DNA from: Periplaneta americana
Taxonomy: Eukaryota > Arthropoda > Insecta > Blattodea > Blattidae
DNA: 64,000 nucleotides
NCBI RefSeq assembly: GCF_040183065.1
Contig: NC_091119.1
Coordinates: 64,342,392-64,406,391, forward strand
Reading direction: 5' to 3'
Position numbers and translations under genes: made by a program. Position 1 is the first letter of the stretch. Every line of letters begins with the position of its first letter. Shown piece by piece: positions 45,611 through 55,635 of the stretch. Under the pieces are notes generated by a model that did not search any database, was not told the DNA's origin, and was given only the letters and a program-made list of their open reading frames with translations.

Positions 45611-48600
45611 TGTTAATAATATAATGAAAATAATTAATGTCATGAATAATGAACATTCTGCATGGGAGATACTTAAACTAATTACATCACGCCTCACCGA
45701 GGATTTAGGTCACTGGCCGCTACTGGTATGGTACTTAAATTTTTATCGTATAATAAATTATTTCCGAGAAAATATCGTGATACGACATTTGAACAAGCCA
45801 AAATACACAAAGGAATATGTTTGATACAACAAAAAGTATACCGCAAGGATCCTGGGTAGAGAGAGACTTTTGCACAACTAAAATTAGAACTGTAGTTTTA
45901 AAAATATATATATATATACAATGGACAAGTACGTGCTGGAAAGCAAGAAGAAAAATGAACAAGTTAAACAAATGACGTTGGTGACAAAGACGAGGTATAA
46001 TTAAACATTATTTTCCTGTGTAACAGATTGTGTAAAACAAACCACAAATTTTCCATTCTACATTCTTATTTAAGTTACCCATTTATGTTCTGCGTACTGT
46101 GTACTTAGCTCTGTTTCAATCAATAATTCAGTATGGTATATTAGGTTGGGGACGAATGACAAAATCGACTCTCCATCCTTTAAATTTGCTCCAAAAAAAA
46201 ATAATTATCAAAATTTGTCTATATAAACATTTTGATTACCCAACGAAATTAATTTTTCAGGAATTTGGTGTATCAACTCTAGAACAAAATTTATAAACAA
46301 ACATTGTTGATTTACTTTCATAAAAATCATAATAAAATTAAATTTGATCCTCATGAATACCATATGAGACAAAATTACAATTTTCTTTCTATTATTAAGT
46401 AGGTTATTTTACGACGCTTTATTAACAGTCTAGGTTATTTAGCGTCTGAATGAGATGAAGGTGATAATGCCGGTGAAATGAGTCCGGGGTCCAGCACCGA
46501 AAATTACCCAGCATTTGCTCATATTGGGTTGAGGGAAAACCCCGGAAAAAACCTCAACCAGGTAACTTGCCCCGACCAGGAATCGAACCCGGGCCACCTG
46601 GTTTCGCGGCCAGACGCGCTGACCGTTACTCCACAGGTGTGGACCTTTTCTTTCTAAACACCCCCAAATGCCACACAACTGGTGGATTAGAACACAGCAG
46701 AAATTTTGGACCCAGAATATATAATGCATTAATTAGAGCTTACCCTGAACTAAGTACATTGTACATTCACAGATTTAGGAAACAAATTAAATTAATTATT
46801 TAATTGTTTTGTCTTTCCTTAAGCTATATGAGTTTAAAATTGTAATCTAATACTCGTGTACTTTGTATTTTCTATATTCATGTATGTTATTACATGATCT
46901 GTATTTTACTATGTATTAATATTATTGTGCTGAATTAACACTCTTCAATTTTATATAAGTAGACTGAACTGCGCTCAAGCACGAGCTTCTGCTCTTTCGG
47001 ACTGCAATGCCTAATGTAGTGTAAACCTTGTGTATTAAATGAATAAATTTGAAATTAACAAACTGCGCTTCATGTGGTAACTCTTCTAACTACAAATTTA
47101 ATGTTTCTAGATTTGATTTCTGAAAGGGACATGTTCTCCCTCCCAGAGAATCAATATGTTCACTGTCTCATGTTTTGTCCTAATAACTGCATGAATGTCT
47201 ACTGTTGGTTCAAAATCTTCACAAGACTTAGGATTAAAAGAGCCATAAAGTGCAGTCCTTTAAAGAGGGTGGTAGTGGTGGTGATGAGGACGACAAATTT
47301 ATTAGAAAGGGTGAACAGTAGAAAAAGGTTAAATATTCGAAATGCTTATAAATGTTGATGTAAATCCTCACTTAAGCAAGTCTAGTTTTTCCAACAAATG
47401 ATTGGAGGAAACAATTTTTAACACACACGATTCAATTTCAATTAGTGGAGACTAAAGTAATTGAGTTTTCTGGACTTCTGTCTTTGATAAACTCACGCAG
47501 GCTTAGTTTTTAAATTTACTCCAATCAGACTTGTGTACCTTGCCAGTCTTCTTGTTGATCTTGGTCTGCAGCAGCACAAGCTGGGACCTCCAGTGTCCGT
47601 ACCTGGAAGTGGACACATTCCCGCTAGAGACTTAATCAGTTTTGATGCAAGCAAGTCTGTCATTACGAAGAGCATTTCTTTGGAGCTGAGAGTTGTCTAG
47701 TCAAGTTAAGAATAGACTGTGGACTATTATGAACTGTTATTTTTTTAAACATTCTTGAAGTTTTTTAGATACTTCATCAAAATAAAATGGGTATAAGAAT
47801 TAGAAATTTTTCTACGAAATATCTTCTGCATAAGACTTCAAAGCCTTAGCTGCTACAACGAATCACAGACGTGCTGCACTACCTAAGGAGATCATCATAT
47901 ATTCTGCTATTAAGAAAAAAATTAGTGCTTCAGCGTAAATATTGCATTCTAAAATTCCGTAGCTTACAAGATGTACAGAAAAAAAGCATGCGCACGCTAA
48001 TTTTAGCTCAAACCATTCCCTCTTATAAAAATTTCTGCCAGAAACAACAGAGTAAGCGAAGTGAAAACAAGACAGAGAATTTCAATGTTATTTTAATGCT
48101 CATACATGGTTACTGTAACCATGAAGTATAGTTATCACCACTGTAGCCAAAACACACTGTCATGGACTTTCAATCACATTCTTGAGCAGGTTGCTTATAC
48201 TTACGTACTGCATTCCAAAATAAGAGCGCTGCTGCTCCAAATGCCAGTATCATCCAGACACATGATTATAAGGAATGAAACATACTTAATCATGCTTACC
48301 CACTGCTATTGACCCCTATTTTTGTACTATTACATCATAAGTTCTTGATTCTTTGACTAGTGTACATGCTCTCCATCCAAGCAGTCTGTGGTTCGAATAC
48401 TGGCATAATGAAATATATAATGGAAGAGGTTTATCATCTCTGCACGAGACTGAGTGTTTGTTCTTTATCATATGTTATTTTGTGTTGTCTCAGTGCTGTG
48501 ATGACCACATGACTATGGAGGCCCGCAATGGAAGCTTTCCTCCAGTTTTGGTCCTAAGGTATAATACTGACTCAGTGAGGTGGTAAAGCAGTAGAAGAAT

Positions 48601-51600
48601 AACCATTCTTTCCAAAATAGATGAATTAAAGTAGTATATTTTTCCTAATGGCGCGTTCTTGACTGTTCGTCATTCACCCATATGAAAGCAGTTATGTACG
48701 CCAATTTACCAAGATTCATTGCCCATGGTTATTTTTTTTATTTTAGTAGGTTATTTTACGACGCTTTATCAACAGCTTAGGTTAGTTAGCGTCTGAATGA
48801 GATGAAGGTGATAATGCCGGTGAAATGAGTCCGGGGTCCAGCACCGAAAGTTACCCAGCATTTGCTCATCTTGGGTTGAGGGAAAACCCTGGAAAAAACC
48901 TCAACCAGATAACTTGCCCCGACCAGGAATCGAACCTGGGCCACCTGGTTTCGCGGCCAGACGCGCTGTCCGTTACTCCACAGGTGTGGACTTGCCCATG
49001 GTGTGCCATAGGAGGCTGGTCTATACTACGTCTGCAATGGGATGAGATGGAGATTTGTTAGGATGCCACAGGGGAATTGGAGCTCTCAGAGAAAACCCCT
49101 GTGTTATCTAGACAATAGGTTCACTCAATGTAAGTTACAAATCACACGTATGCTGGTGATCGAACCCAGGTCTACAGGATTACGAGTCCAAGCACTGCAG
49201 CCACTGGACCACTGTGGTGACTGAATTAAGAAGTAGCAGTAGTTCCATTCACTCTTCTGGGAAGTTGTTGTTTGTTATTTAGTCACTGTCTGAAGACAGG
49301 TTTGAATCCCACAAGTGATACCAACAAGGCTTCTCCAGAAATATACTTGGAGGAAACACTGCAAGTGCTGTACTATGTGCCAGCTATGGAGCTGAGAACT
49401 GTTCTGTAAGACCCACAGTCTACTCTTAACTACAAATTCCCTATAGACTACCATAACTGCGTTGGTATACTACTGTTATCTCTCACGAGATCAGTCTGCA
49501 TATGTTTGTAGCAATTTGTACATACGTTGCCTGTTTCATTGCAGTCACCCATTGGTTGATGTAGTCTTCTGATCGACCTGAAAACAAATGTTTCCGATCT
49601 GGCTCATCTCGAAATGTCATCGAGAATGCAAAGGGGACGCCTGTACAGACTTCATACTGGATGTTGGAATTTTCAAGAACAAACACCCCAGCGGGCTGCA
49701 ACAAAAAACACTATTTGCTTAATAAAGTATTCACATTATTTCACATCTTTTCCTTTTTAGTAACACAGGGAATCCTTTTCATGTACAGTCTTAGACAAAA
49801 AGAAATGACTGACTGCCATATGTTAAGTCCCCTTTGGAAGACTTTGGTTGATCCTGGAGAGCTTAAGTTTAAATGTGAAGGAATTTCTTATGCAAGAGTC
49901 TGCTCTGGTTTTCCTTTGGTTTGTTTGTTTGTTGCTTTTCCTGTCTGTTTATAGATCAAGTATTATGAATAACCTACAACGAAGATATATTCAGGCAGTA
50001 AATTAGGTGCAAAATAAACATCCTTTTCCTAGTTTTGTGAACCAGGCACTGCATAAAGTGGACTTAGACAAATTCGCACTACAGGGAAGCGGTCATTTTT
50101 TATGTCTAAGAACGTACACCATTGGTGAATCCAAATAGGCTTACTACAAAAATCCCAACACTATTTACTATCCATTCTCCAAAATACATACATTTGGAAA
50201 TAATAGCATATTAAAATAACTATAAAATAATATGGATGAATGACGTACCTGTTTTGTGTCTATAATTCCAACTTCATTGATGTGGAAGTAGAATAGAAGA
50301 TTCGATTTTAACTTAAACCATCTTTCCTTGAAGCCTGAAATGAGAATTAATAACTATTCAAAGCATTCTAATTAGAACATGTCATAACTCAGGCTTAAGT
50401 AAATTAGCAGAAAGCCAGTTTATAGCCTATATAGCCTTACTATATTCAAGTGATCAGAACAAGGCGTACTCATTTAGACCAATACTATTCCTTCTTTACA
50501 TGAATTATCTTCCCTTAAACACACCAAGCCTAAGTTATCTTATTCACAAATGATACAAATATCGTTTTGTTAAAATTTACAAATTAAAATTAGCGAAACA
50601 TCAGCAAAATTAGAGCAATGGTCAGTATAGCCTATAAGTTAAAAATAATAAGTACAGTATGATATTACAAATGAAACTTTACAGGTATTAAATTAACTTG
50701 AATCAAAATTATGTAACCCCACACAAATACAGGTATCACTACTAAATAATACTGTAATAAAAAAATGTAAGAGTCTACAAAATATTTTGTACATGAGTGA
50801 CTTCAATCTGACATGGAAAAGACATATTATGCATTATCTACATCAGAAATGAAATCGTTTGCGCATATTTCATCCTGTCTATTTTGGTTATATTCATTCA
50901 TTGTTATCATATGGTGTAACAAACTGGAGTCTGTCATGCAAAATTACACAGATATTCAAATTGTAAAAGGGAATTCTCAAAATTATGAAACTAAAACTAG
51001 TGACCCATTTGAATAGCAAGTAGAAAGAAGTCTCTTTGAGGAATTGAAAATTTCATCTCTACCATGCATTTACATTTTGGAAACAGTATGTTTTATATAC
51101 ATCAAAATATCGTCGCTACACCTCCAAAATCCGCTATATATTTTTAACAAGATTTTGTACGACAAAGAGAAAAGCATTGCCACTTTTAATTCCCTTGATT
51201 TTCAAAGTTACTTTCGGTATAATTTCAATCATTACAACACAAATGATGAAATTACACCGAAAGTAGCTTTGGAAATCAAGATAATTAAAAATGGCAATGT
51301 TTCTTTCTTTGTCCTGCAAAATCTTTTAAAAAACATATAGGTCGCGGATTTTGGAGGTGCAGTGATGATATGAAATCCTTGAAAATACATTCTATCACGA
51401 TCATAATACAAGGACAGCCATTTCAATTACCGTATGTTGTATGGATCATTGTCACTTGGTGCAAGATTTGGGCTAGTGTGACTGACTGGTCGATCTTCTT
51501 GAAGCCAAACATCTTCACAGCATTCATTAAAATTGCACAACTAGATATGTGTGGACTGACACACTATCATGAAGGAAGGGCACGTGACTCAGCTTTCTGC

Positions 51601-54600
51601 GCCTTTTCTCTTTCATAGAGGCTTGTAACTTGAGCAGCAGGTTGACACAATAGGCCTATTCCCCAGTTATGGTCTTGTTCCTTTTTTTTAAAATCAATCA
51701 ACTTAAGATTCCCTCACAGTCCCGAGAAATTGTCGTGATCTTCTTGGTTACCTGAGTAACCTTGGTCTTTCTAGTGAAGCCTTCATCTGGGTTTTGCCAT
51801 TCCATCGATTTCCATTTCGACAAAATATATTATAGCACTGCCTGCTCGAACGCATCAGATGGCTGCTTATACTGCCTGCTCATTCAGTGATAAAACATGT
51901 AACATTAATAGGAAAAAATTACTGTTAGATGGCAGCTCCTAATGGCCTTTGAAGTCGGTTGTGATATAGTCCTGTGCTTTATGCTTATATTATGTGATTA
52001 AAATATTACTTTGTTTTGCGATTCTAATAGCTTCGTAAATCCAATATATATTCTTTGCTCTTGAAACAACAGGAAATATAACAAGACAAGCATAATTTAA
52101 AATGTGAAAACCAATGAGTTGGTGAGTCAAAAAAACCCCTATGTGATATTTTTTTGTTCTTAAAAAACTGCAGGAGACCATGATCTGTTCACATAAGCTA
52201 CTGCCAGTTTTTGGCGACTTACAAAAAATATATATATAAACTTTTCAGATACTGGTAGGAACTTTTACAACTAGGCAATTCAATATAAAAATTAACTAGT
52301 GCTCCAGGAACTTACAGCTTCAGTACTTTCTGGAAAAGGGGTTTCTCCGAACAAGAAACCCAGAAAACTTATTCTGTGTGGAACTTCTCTCCATTACCAA
52401 GTACAGTTATATGTTTCATGAGAGTATCTGATGATTATTATTCGTAACACACTTCAATATGTTATACTGGTACAAAGTAGGTAGAACAACACTTTTTACA
52501 GTTTGAAGCAGGCATACAGATGAACTGGTTGGTGCAGCACCTACTGTTGGATTTTGGAAATAAGCTATTTCAGTGAAAGCATTGTTAGAATGGTCTTATC
52601 AGCAGGCAGTATAAGTAGCCAGCAGATGCGTAAATGCATTCGAGCAGGCAGTGGATTATAGTAAAGGACCGTAGTTTTGTCCAACATCACAATGGATTTC
52701 AATACTTTCATCTGGATTGCTTTGCCACAAAAATACCCCACAACAGACCACCTGCTGCTCTTTCTGCACTGAAGAGAGAAATCATAGAACTCACTGTGCA
52801 CTGACTTTAGCCTATTCATATGAAGATGTTTATGAATGATCCGAAGCTCTGTTGTTTTGATAGTCCTAACTTTGCTGATATTTCCTTCAGTTTCAATCAT
52901 TTGTCATTAAACACTTCCTCCTCCATACAAGAGAAGTTATCTGGTGTCAGCACTTCCAAGGCCTACTTGTACACTGTCTTCGATGCTCTCTCTGCCCAAA
53001 TGACGTTTAGCCAATTCCTTTATAGTTGAATAAGAAGGGGAAACTTCATCATATATACGATCCAACCACCCTTCAATTTCACTGGGCATTAAGAACATCC
53101 TTCGTGAGGAATATTCATCTTTCAACATAGCACTTTCTGTTAAGCCGGAAAGATATGGACCCCACCTCACATTCGCATAAGTTTACTGACGATAGACCTA
53201 TCATGAATTTATAAACTAAACTGTATATATTTACAAAACTGTGGGTCACTGCCACAGGAAATTCAGGAGGAGATGCAAGGGCAATGGACCACATACAGTG
53301 AGTCCCAGTGTTTCTGTTAAGACATTCCTTCGTGGGAATTTGATTAATTATTGCTCAATAATCAACTTTCAACATAGCACTTTCTGTTAGGCCAGAAACA
53401 TATGGACCCTGCCTCGTATTTGAATAAGGTTACCGACTACAGGCCTATCATGAATTCATAAACTAAACAAAACTAGGTCTAAATTGTATATACTGTATTT
53501 ACAAAGACTGTGGGTTACTGCCATAGGAATTTCAGGAGTTACTAGGACAACAGACCATATACAGTGGATCTCAGTGTTCAGTCAGCTGACCAGCAGCAGG
53601 TCTCCTCCACTACTGCTGTCGCATCCATGAACTCATGGCATTTCACTGGATGAAAATTTATAGGTAGATTAATAAATTTGGTCAGTTTTCAAATATGGAC
53701 AACCCTGTTTTATGACTAACTGCTAAAGATGCCGATTTGACTATTCGGTGAATCCTCTAATGCTTAGCTTATTTCATCACTCCTGACTGAAGTTTATGTT
53801 ATCCTTCCGGAATCATTTCTTTTGTGTAGGCCTATATGCCACGTGAGAAAGACTGAGGGAAAGAGAGCTAGAGATCGCCACGTGAAAGCTGCATAGTTGG
53901 TGAATCCCCGTCTCTCGAATTAAGCTGTGCCAGTCTATAGTCTGTTCTTGTCAAGCAGCAATAAACGCAAACAATGAACCGGCTAAGGATAAGTGCAGTT
54001 TATTACATTGTGTTGGTTTTTGCAATGGTTAAGTATTCAGCGCGCAAATGTGACATTCTGAAAACGCAGGTAGGCTTACACACAGAAAAAGAAATCCTGT
54101 TGACAAAACAAGAGAAAACTTTAGGCGTAAATTTCATGGCTGTCCAATTCCGTGTAAAAGAAAAACAATACTAAATTTAGTGAACAGGTTTAATGAAACA
54201 GGGGATAAATTTCAGAACACGAATACCTTCCTTTCCCTCTTACTTCAAAATTCCAATCTTGTGCACACAAAATAAATTATTGGCACTTAAAATTGTCTTT
54301 CCTTAAGCATAATGATGTGCAGTCGACAAACACAGATAAATCTGCTCTATTTTAAGATATTGTTTTCAGTGAGGTATCCGTATAATGAAATTTAATAATT
54401 ATTGGCTATTAACTAAACTTATGAAGAGAGAAATGACATGTGTTCAAATTATGTAATTTATATTATACTACAAAGTCGCTAAAAAAAAAAAACAAACCTT
54501 TTTGGCTAAAGTTGCCACTGGGTGGGCGTCGATGATTGAGCCTACCTTCCAATTCAGCATCACCCAAACTAATTTGAATAAGTTCTCTATCATTAATACG

Positions 54601-54603
54601 CAT
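41117..54603 (-). CDS. PLEKHJ1: PLEKHJ1-like PH-domain protein, complete five-exon gene
   Basis: Five minus-strand exons join in frame: 54603-54498, 50334-50249, 49695-49526, 47602-47539 and 41368-41117. Every junction is GT/AG and the phases close (1, 0, 2, 0), giving 678 nt, or 225 residues plus TAG. The protein starts MRINDRELIQISLGDAELEG. The PH fold runs from about residue 17 to 128 and contains GFKERWFKLKSNLLFYF, then FSMTFRDEPDRKHLF, and a final helix with QWVTAMKQATY. After it comes KINKKTGKDPLLMYPHNRG, matching the KVTGKDPL stretch of human PLEKHJ1 from memory (149 residues). The last ~75 residues are an insect-style extension. The family is a small phosphoinositide-binding PH protein linked to endosomal membranes. 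Introns of about 4.2, 0.55, 1.9 and 6.2 kb carry the transposons listed below. It lies head-to-head with the exon at 55575. A related alternative is a sesquipedalian-type PH protein, but the exon-4/5 motif favours PLEKHJ1. Confidence 0.85.
41428..42923 (+). mobile_element. Inverted-repeat element with a THAP-like micro-exon
   Basis: ACAGTCTAGTATATACAGTC (41428) faces ACAGTCTAGTATATATAGTC (minus, from 42923), each continuing CGAAGCT. Inside, 42593-42674 (plus) encodes MGQGDVCSIINCKKKRSELA then FIRKIQE with donor GTGAGT, resembling the first zinc ligands of a THAP finger as in P-element transposases. No other transposase part is visible. Lies in or near the last PLEKHJ1 intron. Confidence 0.5.
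43386..44375 (-). mobile_element. Tc1/mariner-like element with ~270-bp inverted ends
   Basis: The left end CAAGGTGTCCCATTTATCTT and the right end (minus) CAGAGTGTCCATTTATCTTG begin inverted arms of about 270 bp (to ~43655 and from ~44110), flanked by TATA/TATA. The minus strand at 43960-43750 encodes a transposase end, RSPDLSPLDFLLWGIVKDSV, then IQPATFRAVIRSF. The DDE core is deleted. Confidence 0.75.
44527..45400 (+). mobile_element. hAT 5' part interrupted by a SINE
   Basis: CAGTGGTGGCTGATTGACTG followed by AAGCCGGGCTTC resembles a hAT terminus. After the SINE, 45316-45390 (plus) reads MKTKTDARNNDDIVNSLFEY then PFSR, the start of a ZMYM1-like hAT transposase. No right end was found. Confidence 0.5.
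44976..45216 (-). repeat. SINE family 2 copy with TSD
   Basis: Bounded by TGTCTCAGATTA (44964-44975) and TGTCTCAGGTTA (45217-45228). The minus strand starts CCACCGGCATAGCTTGGTCG (tRNA-like head), shares ATTACCTGGTTGGGTTTTTTCC with family 1, and ends ATACAGCATCGTTAAATAAC. Confidence 0.82.
45549..45610. repeat. (TAA)n microsatellite
   Basis: About 20 TAA triplets. Confidence 0.95.
46040..47055 (+). mobile_element. LINE 3' end (RT thumb and tail), split by a SINE
   Basis: 46099-46296 encodes YLALFQSIIQYGILGWGRMT then LNLLQKKIIIKICLYKHFDY, PTKLIFQEFGVSTLEQ, a CR1/Jockey-type RT C-terminus. After the SINE, 46650-46803 gives LEHSRNFGPRIYNALIRAYP, ELSTLYIHRFRKQIK and a stop. The 3' UTR holds TCAAGCACGAGCTTCTGCTC and ends near an A-rich stretch at ~47055. 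Confidence 0.75.
46392..46645 (-). repeat. SINE family 1 copy with perfect TSD
   Basis: Flanked by TTTTCTTTCTA at 46381-46391 and 46646-46656. The minus strand has a GTCCACACCTGTGGAGTAAC head and GGGTTCGATTCCTGGTCGGG. It is inserted in LINE coding sequence. Confidence 0.92.
47539..47602 (-). CDS. PLEKHJ1: PLEKHJ1-like exon 4
   Basis: A 64-nt exon after CCACTTCCAG, ending GGCAAG before the donor GTACAC. It encodes YGHWRSQLVLLQTKINKKTG plus K. Reading through the donor would add a short tail and a stop about 10 residues later, so a retained-intron isoform is possible. Confidence 0.88.
48730..48991 (-). repeat. SINE family 1 copy with perfect TSD
   Basis: Flanked by TTGCCCATGGT at 48719-48729 and 48992-49002. 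Almost identical to the 46392 copy, so both moved recently. Lies in intron 3 of the PLEKHJ1-like gene. Confidence 0.92.
49020..49222 (-). repeat. SINE copy, third family
   Basis: The minus strand has a tRNA-like head, CCACAGTGGTCCAGTGGCTG ... CCTGGGTTCGATCACCAG, then a body with GGGGTTTTCTCTGAGAGCTC and CCCCTGTGGCATCCTAAC. Confidence 0.7.
49526..49695 (-). CDS. PLEKHJ1: PLEKHJ1-like exon 3
   Basis: A 170-nt exon after TTTGTTGCAG, with donor GTATGT. It encodes PAGVFVLENSNIQYE through QWVTAMKQAT, which is the second half of the PH barrel and the C-terminal helix with its conserved tryptophan. Confidence 0.9.
50249..50334 (-). CDS. PLEKHJ1: PLEKHJ1-like exon 2
   Basis: An 86-nt exon after the acceptor TTCTCATTTCAG, ending CAG before the donor GTACGT. 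It encodes GFKERWFKLKSNLLFYF and onward, which is strands beta-2 and beta-3 of the PH fold. Confidence 0.88.
51107..51371. mobile_element. Fold-back MITE
   Basis: Two arms of ~130 bp are inverted copies around 51239. The ends ATATCGTCGCTACACCTCCA and ATATCATCACTGCACCTCCA match; the arms share CAAAATC, GACAAAG and ATTGCCA. No coding content. Confidence 0.8.
51400..51960 (-). mobile_element. mariner transposase C-terminal remnant, rearranged
   Basis: The minus strand at about 51780-51420 reads KTKVTQVTKKITTISRDCEG, then NKTITGE, LKLQASMKEKRRRKLSH and HDSVSVHT in shifting frames, matching the mariner order before and through the second Asp region. The segment 51800-51890 is in plus orientation and repeats 52600-52690. 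Confidence 0.6.
52565..53170 (-). mobile_element. mariner transposase N-terminal/central remnant
   Basis: 53110-52937 encodes MFLMPSEIEGWLDRIYDEVS, PSYSTIKELAKRHLGRESIE, the helix-turn-helix start of mariner transposases. 52900-52565 continues with RIIHKHLHMNRLKS and, near the first catalytic Asp, SIVMLDKTTVLYYNPLPARM (DET changed to DKT). Degraded. Confidence 0.7.
53093..53575. repeat. ~240-bp direct tandem duplication
   Basis: Unit 1 (about 53093-53316) and unit 2 (about 53321-53575) share CATCCTTCGTG/CATTCCTTCGTG, CTTTCAACATAGCACTTTCT, ACATATGGACC/AGATATGGACC, GGCCTATCATGAATT and CTGTGGGTYACTGCCA in order. It spans the mariner 5' end. Confidence 0.8.
54498..54603 (-). CDS. PLEKHJ1: PLEKHJ1-like exon 1 (start codon exon)
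   Basis: The ATG is at 54603-54601. It encodes 35 residues ending SGNFSQK plus one base, followed by the donor GTTTGT. The reading MRINDRELIQ parallels human MRYNEKELQA. The exon was too short to stand out as an open frame and was found by looking for the missing N-terminus. Confidence 0.8.
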
Positions 54604-55574
54604 ATCACTCTTTAATAGTATTATGTAACAAATCGCAATTCGATGTAAATACAGTCGTAATAGGTAAATACGGCCGGAAGTTTAAGTATGCCACAATTAT
54701 AATGAAATTTATAAGTATATTATGTCTAACCTACAAATTAAGTTTCCCAAGCTGACAGATTTATGAATACGATGAAAAAACCTTTATAAAACGTTAACTA
54801 TAAAACACACCATTGCCATGTATTATTTCTCTATATAACATTACATACTGATTTGAATGATAACGTCATACTGCGCGAGGGCCAACGTATTGGCATAACT
54901 TCCTCACATATTATCACAATAGTTTAAATATAACCACAAACCAATATGTTACGAGCTGCTATATTGTGATAACGCAAGGAAAAAAATGTTAAAATTATTG
55001 GCGATTATTGGCGAGAGAGGGCAGCAGAGATACTGCGCATGATGTGCATCCATCTTACAGAAGAATATTACACTACTTGTACTAACCCACAGTGTTTCCG
55101 TTACCTGACATTACGTTGATTATCTGTCAAATTTTATTTAATAAAAATAAGTTCTAAATTCTTCTAAGGCTAGTTAATATTTTATAGCAGTTTGGGAGCA
55201 CGAGCATCCGGGGGCACTTTCGTGCATATCTGATTACTTTATATAATTTTGTTTACGTATCCTTCAAACTGCTCTCATAGAATTTTCGATATGATGTTGC
55301 TTTATTTTCCCTTAAAATCAACTAGTAATTATTGTATATTAATTGTATTAGCAAAGGTTAATTGTGAGTAATATGTATCCTTTCGATTTCAGGCTTTGTA
55401 TGATACGTTCATTTCGGTTAGTTTGTTCTGGTAGATTTTAAAACCTCCACAGGATAACTGTCATACTGGGCAGGCGAAGTTTCAGTTTACAGCCGGTTTT
55501 ATGAAAGTTACGTGAAAAATAGTGTTTTTAATATTGTGTGGTTTATGGTGGCCTGTAATATATACTGAGTGAAA
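54604..55574. promoter_or_regulatory. Shared intergenic region of two head-to-head genes
   Basis: This 971 bp lies between the start codons of the PLEKHJ1-like gene (minus) and the kinesin-13-like exon (plus). No transposon or SINE was recognised inside it, unlike both flanks. That fits a conserved bidirectional promoter plus two 5' UTRs. No TATA box or CpG island could be asserted by eye. Confidence 0.45.
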
Positions 55575-55635
55575 ATGGATGAAGGACTGAGTGGGATTTC
55601 GGCAGGTGCTAGTGTGGATATAAAACGGACAGATG
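55575..55635 (+). CDS. Kinesin-13 (KIF2/Klp10A-like) first coding exon, partial gene
   Basis: The ATG at 55575 has an in-frame TGA at 55566-55568 just upstream. Twenty codons, MDEGLSGISAGASVDIKRTD, plus one base precede the strong donor GTGAGT at 55636. The VDIKRTDG segment matches the start of the neck/N-terminal domain of kinesin-13 proteins, where I recall VxIKRxDGR near residue 15-20 with the phase-1 boundary at the Gly. Kinesin-13s depolymerise microtubule ends at spindle poles and kinetochores. The downstream exon (expected to read GR-x-H and later VEWFE) was not found up to 64000, so intron 1 would be at least 8 kb. The identification rests on about 10 residues. Confidence 0.6.

Noticed and set aside
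46439-46803. Frames on both strands across the SINE at 46392, and the frames at 21757-22110 and 48825-49061
   Set aside because: They are readings of SINE sequence; only the LINE tail part after 46650 is meaningful.
50813-51016. 67-codon plus frame upstream of the fold-back MITE
   Set aside because: No homology or splice context; AT-rich intron sequence.
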